A stretch of DNA of 15,712 nucleotides, taken from positions 1 through 15,712 of the forward strand of contig CAZUOL010000052.1 in NCBI GenBank assembly GCA_964621845.1, given 5' to 3'. Positions 13,200 to 15,712 of this stretch are shown one piece after another. Each line of letters starts with the position of its first letter. The stretch's first letter is position 1. The notes beneath the pieces were generated by a model. That model was given only the letters and a program-made list of their open reading frames with translations. It had not been told where the DNA came from and did not search any database. Source of the DNA: CAYRKQ01 sp964621845 (GTDB lineage: Bacteria > Patescibacteriota > Saccharimonadia > Saccharimonadales > UBA7683). Both the position numbers and the translations under genes were made by a program.

Positions 13200-14273
13200 C
13201 TAGAACCGCTTTATATCTACGATGGTGATAAGCAACGCCATCAACAGTAATAATGCCATACCCGTGCCATGTATGCGTTCTTCGGTTTCTTTACTCAGCG
13301 GTTTTTTCATAAGTTTATAGGCAGCCATCACAAACCAGCGTCCACCATCAAGTGCGGGTATGGGCAGACTATTGAATACCGCAAGGCTGAGCGAAATAAC
13401 CCCAATCAAAAACAATACAAAAACAAACCCCTGGCTCGCCAGCGCTTTGAGGGTTAAAAATATACCAACTGGGCCAGTGACTGACTGCGAAGCAGTGCCA
13501 GCATGTCCGGTAAACAAATTAGCAAGTGCATGAAAGATACCCTGATAAGTGGCGATGGTAAGCTGCACCGTCGTGCCAATACCAACCACCAGTGCCGACC
13601 ATGTTGATCGCACCACCGAGTTATCTTGGGGGGCAACGCCAAGTGCACCCTGCTGAGTGTCGGATCGCAGTGCAACCTGCTTGGTAAAGACTTCGCCATT
13701 GCGAACATACGAAATCTGCACAGTCTGGCCGCGGTACTTCGTAGTAGTTAACTTGAGCTGATCACTCGTATTTATTGGCACATTGCCGATCATCACGATC
13801 TTATCGAGTGATTGCAAACCAGCTTGTTTGGCCGGTGAGCTATCTTCGACAGCCCCAACCAATACCTCCTGCCTTACCACATGCGCATCACTTTTAACTT
13901 GAAACTGACCAGGCACGAGCTGCGGCATGCCAACAAGCGCTAACAACGTGAAAATGCCGGCCGCCGTCAGCCAATTCATAGCAACGCCAGCAAATATGAT
14001 CAGTGTTTTTTTGCCAAAACTCGCCGCACCGAAGCTCCCTTTTGCAGTTGCTGAAGTATGTTCGCCTTTTAGTTTTACAAAACCACCAAGCGGCAACCAG
14101 TTTAGCGTATATTCGGTGCCATTCTTTTTGGTAATTGTTTTTGCTTTGGGGGGGAAGCCAAGCCCAAATTCTTCTACTTCTACTCCGTTGCGACGTGCAG
14201 AAATAAAGTGCCCCCATTCATGCACCACCACCAACAAAACAAACAATATCAAGCCTATAATGATCAAAAGCAT
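13200..14273 (-). CDS. rseP: RseP-like site-2 protease (M50 family)
   Basis: This intramembrane zinc metalloprotease (357 aa) cuts membrane-spanning substrates such as anti-sigma factors and signal peptide remnants. His18, Glu19 and His22 form the HEWGH active site in the first membrane helix; the third zinc ligand is Asp309 in PALDGGRW. One PDZ domain lies at about residues 130-205 (VLVGAVEDSSPAKQAGL...). Further membrane helices are near residues 90-110, 285-305 and 335-352. The ATG at 14273 has no Shine-Dalgarno; a TGCTATAAT element ends 7 bases before it, so the mRNA is probably leaderless. uppS ends 18 bp upstream and the CPBP protease follows 10 bp downstream. In most bacteria dxr and cdsA lie between uppS and rseP; they are missing here. 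Confidence 0.95.
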   Translation of the reverse strand: MLLIIIGLILFVLLVVVHEWGHFISARRNGVEVEEFGLGFPPKAKTITKKNGTEYTLNWLPLGGFVKLKGEHTSATAKGSFGAASFGKKTLIIFAGVAMNWLTAAGIFTLLALVGMPQLVPGQFQVKSDAHVVRQEVLVGAVEDSSPAKQAGLQSLDKIVMIGNVPINTSDQLKLTTTKYRGQTVQISYVRNGEVFTKQVALRSDTQQGALGVAPQDNSVVRSTWSALVVGIGTTVQLTIATYQGIFHALANLFTGHAGTASQSVTGPVGIFLTLKALASQGFVFVLFLIGVISLSLAVFNSLPIPALDGGRWFVMAAYKLMKKPLSKETEERIHGTGMALLLLMALLITIVDIKRF

Positions 14274-14280
14274 TCACTTA

Positions 14281-14289
14281 ATTATAGCA
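14281..14289 (-). promoter_or_regulatory. Extended -10 promoter giving a leaderless rseP transcript
   Basis: TGC plus perfect TATAAT (14286-14281) on the minus strand, in the 18-bp gap after uppS. Canonical spacing puts +1 at 14274, one base before the rseP ATG. This is the strongest leaderless candidate in the window because the start codon also has no ribosome site. Confidence 0.6.
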
Positions 14290-14291
14290 GA

Positions 14292-15011
14292 TTACGCGCC
14301 ATGACGGCGATCACGTGCAGCGTACCACGCAAGCGCTTCATCCAGATCGTTGCGTGAAAAGTCGGGCCATAGTTTTGTAGAAAAATAGAGTTCGCTATAC
14401 GCCAATCGTGCCAGCATAAAGTTACTTATTCTTTGCTCGCCACTCGTTCTGATAGTGAGATCAACAGAAGGTAGCTCCGGATGATACAGATTATCGAGTA
14501 ACACATCCACGGTGATATCACCCGACTTGATGCCGCTCGCTACAACCTTTTTGGTCGCATCGGCAACCTCTTGCAAGCCGCCGTAGTTAAAACAGAGCGC
14601 CAATACACCTCCAGTGTTGTGTTTTGATTGCTCCTCTACACGTCGTAACACTTTTATGATCTTCTTCGGCACCCGCTCTTCAGAGCCCAAAACAATGATT
14701 TTTATATCCTTTTCGAGCAATTGTTGTAACTCATAGGTGGCAATATGCTGCACAAAATTAAGTAAAAAACTGACTTCCTCTTTTGTTCTATTCCAGTTTT
14801 CGGTTGAAAAGACATATGCCGACACATACTTCACCCCTACATCATAGGCATGTTCACAAATCTCTTTTAAGGTTTCGTACCCCTTTTTATGACCCTCGAA
14901 AGGCTGCAAACCTTTTTCTAGCGCCCATCGGCGATTACCGTCCAAAATCAAGCCAATGTGCTGCGGCACAGCACCAGATTGAGGATTGAAGACTGAGGAC
15001 TGGAGACTCAT
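14292..15011 (-). CDS. uppS: Undecaprenyl diphosphate synthase (cis-prenyltransferase)
   Basis: It condenses isopentenyl diphosphate units onto farnesyl diphosphate to make the C55 lipid carrier for cell wall synthesis. Family motifs are LILDGNRRWA (residues 21-30, catalytic Asp24), GHKKGYETL (40-48), SAYVFSTENWNRTKEEV (64-80) and DLTIRTSGEQRISNFML near the C-terminus. Length from the ATG at 15011 is 239 aa. That ATG overlaps the stop of the four-helix-bundle gene (ATGA), and residues 2-12 (SLQSSVFNPQS) are encoded by the terminal repeat of that cassette rather than by uppS proper. The ancestral start may be the GTG at 14969 (reading MPQHIGLILDGN), which matches the usual family N-terminus but has no clear ribosome site. 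Confidence 0.95.
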   Translation of the reverse strand: MSLQSSVFNPQSGAVPQHIGLILDGNRRWALEKGLQPFEGHKKGYETLKEICEHAYDVGVKYVSAYVFSTENWNRTKEEVSFLLNFVQHIATYELQQLLEKDIKIIVLGSEERVPKKIIKVLRRVEEQSKHNTGGVLALCFNYGGLQEVADATKKVVASGIKSGDITVDVLLDNLYHPELPSVDLTIRTSGEQRISNFMLARLAYSELYFSTKLWPDFSRNDLDEALAWYAARDRRHGA

Positions 15012-15397
15012 GATTTCACTCGCAAGGATTTAGTCAGCGCATGTAACATTCGTGATACCACTATACACTCTTTTAAAATTTCTGTTGTTTCAATACCGTG
15101 TACTTTACTCTTTATTATTAATTGTGTTTCAAGTTCTGCAAGAGAACCAAGAGCAATATTACAAAAATGGATCGTATCGTTGTTGCCAAAGCGTTTTTGG
15201 CCTTCGGCAATATTACTAGGGATCGAAACCGCTGCACGCTTCATCTGATCGCAAAAAGTCCGTATCGTTCGTCAGCCGGCAACGACTTGCAAAGGACATA
15301 AACTGAAGCGACCAAATCGATACTTTTTCGCCAGACCTCAAGCTTTTGGTAGTCATGAGTTGGCATCTCTTCAATCTCCGTTCTTCAGTCCTCGATC
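14977..15397. mobile_element. Four-helix-bundle (S23/bIVS-type) cassette with inverted terminal repeats
   Basis: A 421-bp unit begins on the plus strand with GATTGAGGATTGAAGA (14977-14992) and ends, read on the minus strand, with GATCGAGGACTGAAGA (15397-15382); 14 of 16 bases agree and both point inward. Direct sub-repeats (GAGGA-TGAAGA, GAGGACTGGAGA) follow at the left end. It sits between the frr stop (3 bp away) and uppS, and contains one broken gene. Proteins of this type are known from 23S rRNA intervening sequences and as scattered repeat-flanked genes; that this unit moved as a cassette is inference. Confidence 0.55.
15008..15366 (-). pseudogene. Four-helix-bundle protein (S23/bIVS type), frameshifted
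   Basis: The family protein is about 115-120 aa and forms a four-helix bundle. The first piece begins at the ATG at 15366 (MPTHDYQKLEVWRKSIDLVA) and runs through ADERYGLFA, then reads IR and stops at TGA 15243-15241. The second piece starts at the ATG at 15244, overlapping that stop as ATGA, and continues QM-KRAAVSIPSNIAEG, the strongest family signature, to 15008. Intact homologues read YGLxxQMRRAAVSIPSNIAEG without a break, so the frame changes by a net 1-2 bases near 15246-15252, beside a run of five T. It is either a pseudogene, a sequencing error, or a split protein expressed by coupled reinitiation at ATGA. Confidence 0.8.
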
Positions 15398-15400
15398 TAT

Positions 15401-15712
15401 TTACACCGTCATGATTTCTTGTTCTTTGGCTTTGTGTGACGCTTCTATTTGTTTTTGAAATTCGTTAATCATTTCAGTAATTTGCGTCTCGGTACGTTTT
15501 ACATCGTCCTCAGAAAGCTCTTTGGCATCCTTTTTATTTTTTGCCTCTTTGAGCGCATCGTGGCGAATGTTTCTGAGCGCAATTTTGGCTTCTTCCACTA
15601 CATCGCTCAGTGATTTAACAATCTGACGGCGCAGCTCTTCAGTCAGTGGTGGCATAGGAACACGTATCACACGCCCGTCGTCACTTGGGTTCAAGCCCAT
15701 AGTCTGGTCATT
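15401..15712 (-). CDS. frr: Ribosome recycling factor, C-terminal part (runs off the window)
   Basis: RRF, with EF-G, splits post-termination ribosomes into subunits. The visible 103 residues include the family signature GLNPSDDGRVIRVPMPPLTEELRR, the hinge between domains II and I, then the long helices IVKSLSDVVEEAKIALRNIRHDALK and the C-terminal helix DVKRTETQITEMINEFQKQIE. The frame stays open through the window edge (NDQT before the first internal Met), so the true start lies beyond 15712. It stops with TAA three bases from the outer edge of the four-helix-bundle cassette. It belongs to the conserved frr-uppS-rseP-proS translation/envelope cluster. Confidence 0.95.
   Translation of the reverse strand, partial: NDQTMGLNPSDDGRVIRVPMPPLTEELRRQIVKSLSDVVEEAKIALRNIRHDALKEAKNKKDAKELSEDDVKRTETQITEMINEFQKQIEASHKAKEQEIMTV

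Overview
The window reads as one gene-dense stretch of a small bacterial genome, probably Candidate Phyla Radiation (Patescibacteria), with Saccharibacteria as the best guess. The grounds are a heliorhodopsin, an archaeal-type class I lysyl-tRNA synthetase, a TrmB-type (mainly archaeal) regulator, trimmed versions of ProRS and glutamate 5-kinase, very short intergenic gaps, and several apparently leaderless promoters. The taxonomic call is inference; no rRNA is present. TAA, TAG and TGA all act as ordinary stops here, so there is no sign of stop-codon reassignment. Nearly every gene is on the minus strand, so biological order runs from high to low coordinates.

Right part (15712 to about 11500): the 3' half of frr, a four-helix-bundle (S23/bIVS-type) cassette flanked by inverted repeats and carrying a frameshift, uppS, rseP, a CPBP/CAAX-type membrane protease, proB and proS. 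This follows the widespread bacterial order frr-uppS-cdsA-dxr-rseP-proS, but cdsA and dxr are absent and the protease and proB stand between rseP and proS. proB has its own promoter and a roughly 158-nt leader with nested and competing helices.

Middle (11500 to 6900): greA, also with a hairpin-bearing leader, followed by an unrecognised 136-aa protein. A plus-strand gene (7838-9157) converges on it and encodes a cysteine-synthase-like fold whose PLP lysine is replaced by Tyr and whose second glycine loop is changed. It is divergent from a TrmB-like regulator, and a perfect 8-bp inverted repeat overlaps both promoters, which suggests a regulator/target pair. The class I LysRS gene follows the regulator.

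Left part (5316 to 1): a hendecad-repeat coiled-coil protein with a leaderless promoter, a MacB-type ABC ATPase and permease pair, then a tight cluster of heliorhodopsin, DUF427, a variant Nudix protein and a membrane-anchored protein. At the left edge is the start of serS, preceded by a structured leader and interrupted by an in-frame TAA at codon 39. Three aminoacyl-tRNA synthetase genes (proS, lysK, serS) therefore lie within 15.7 kb. I saw no tRNA, rRNA, CRISPR array or transposase, and no gene-free stretch longer than 300 bases.
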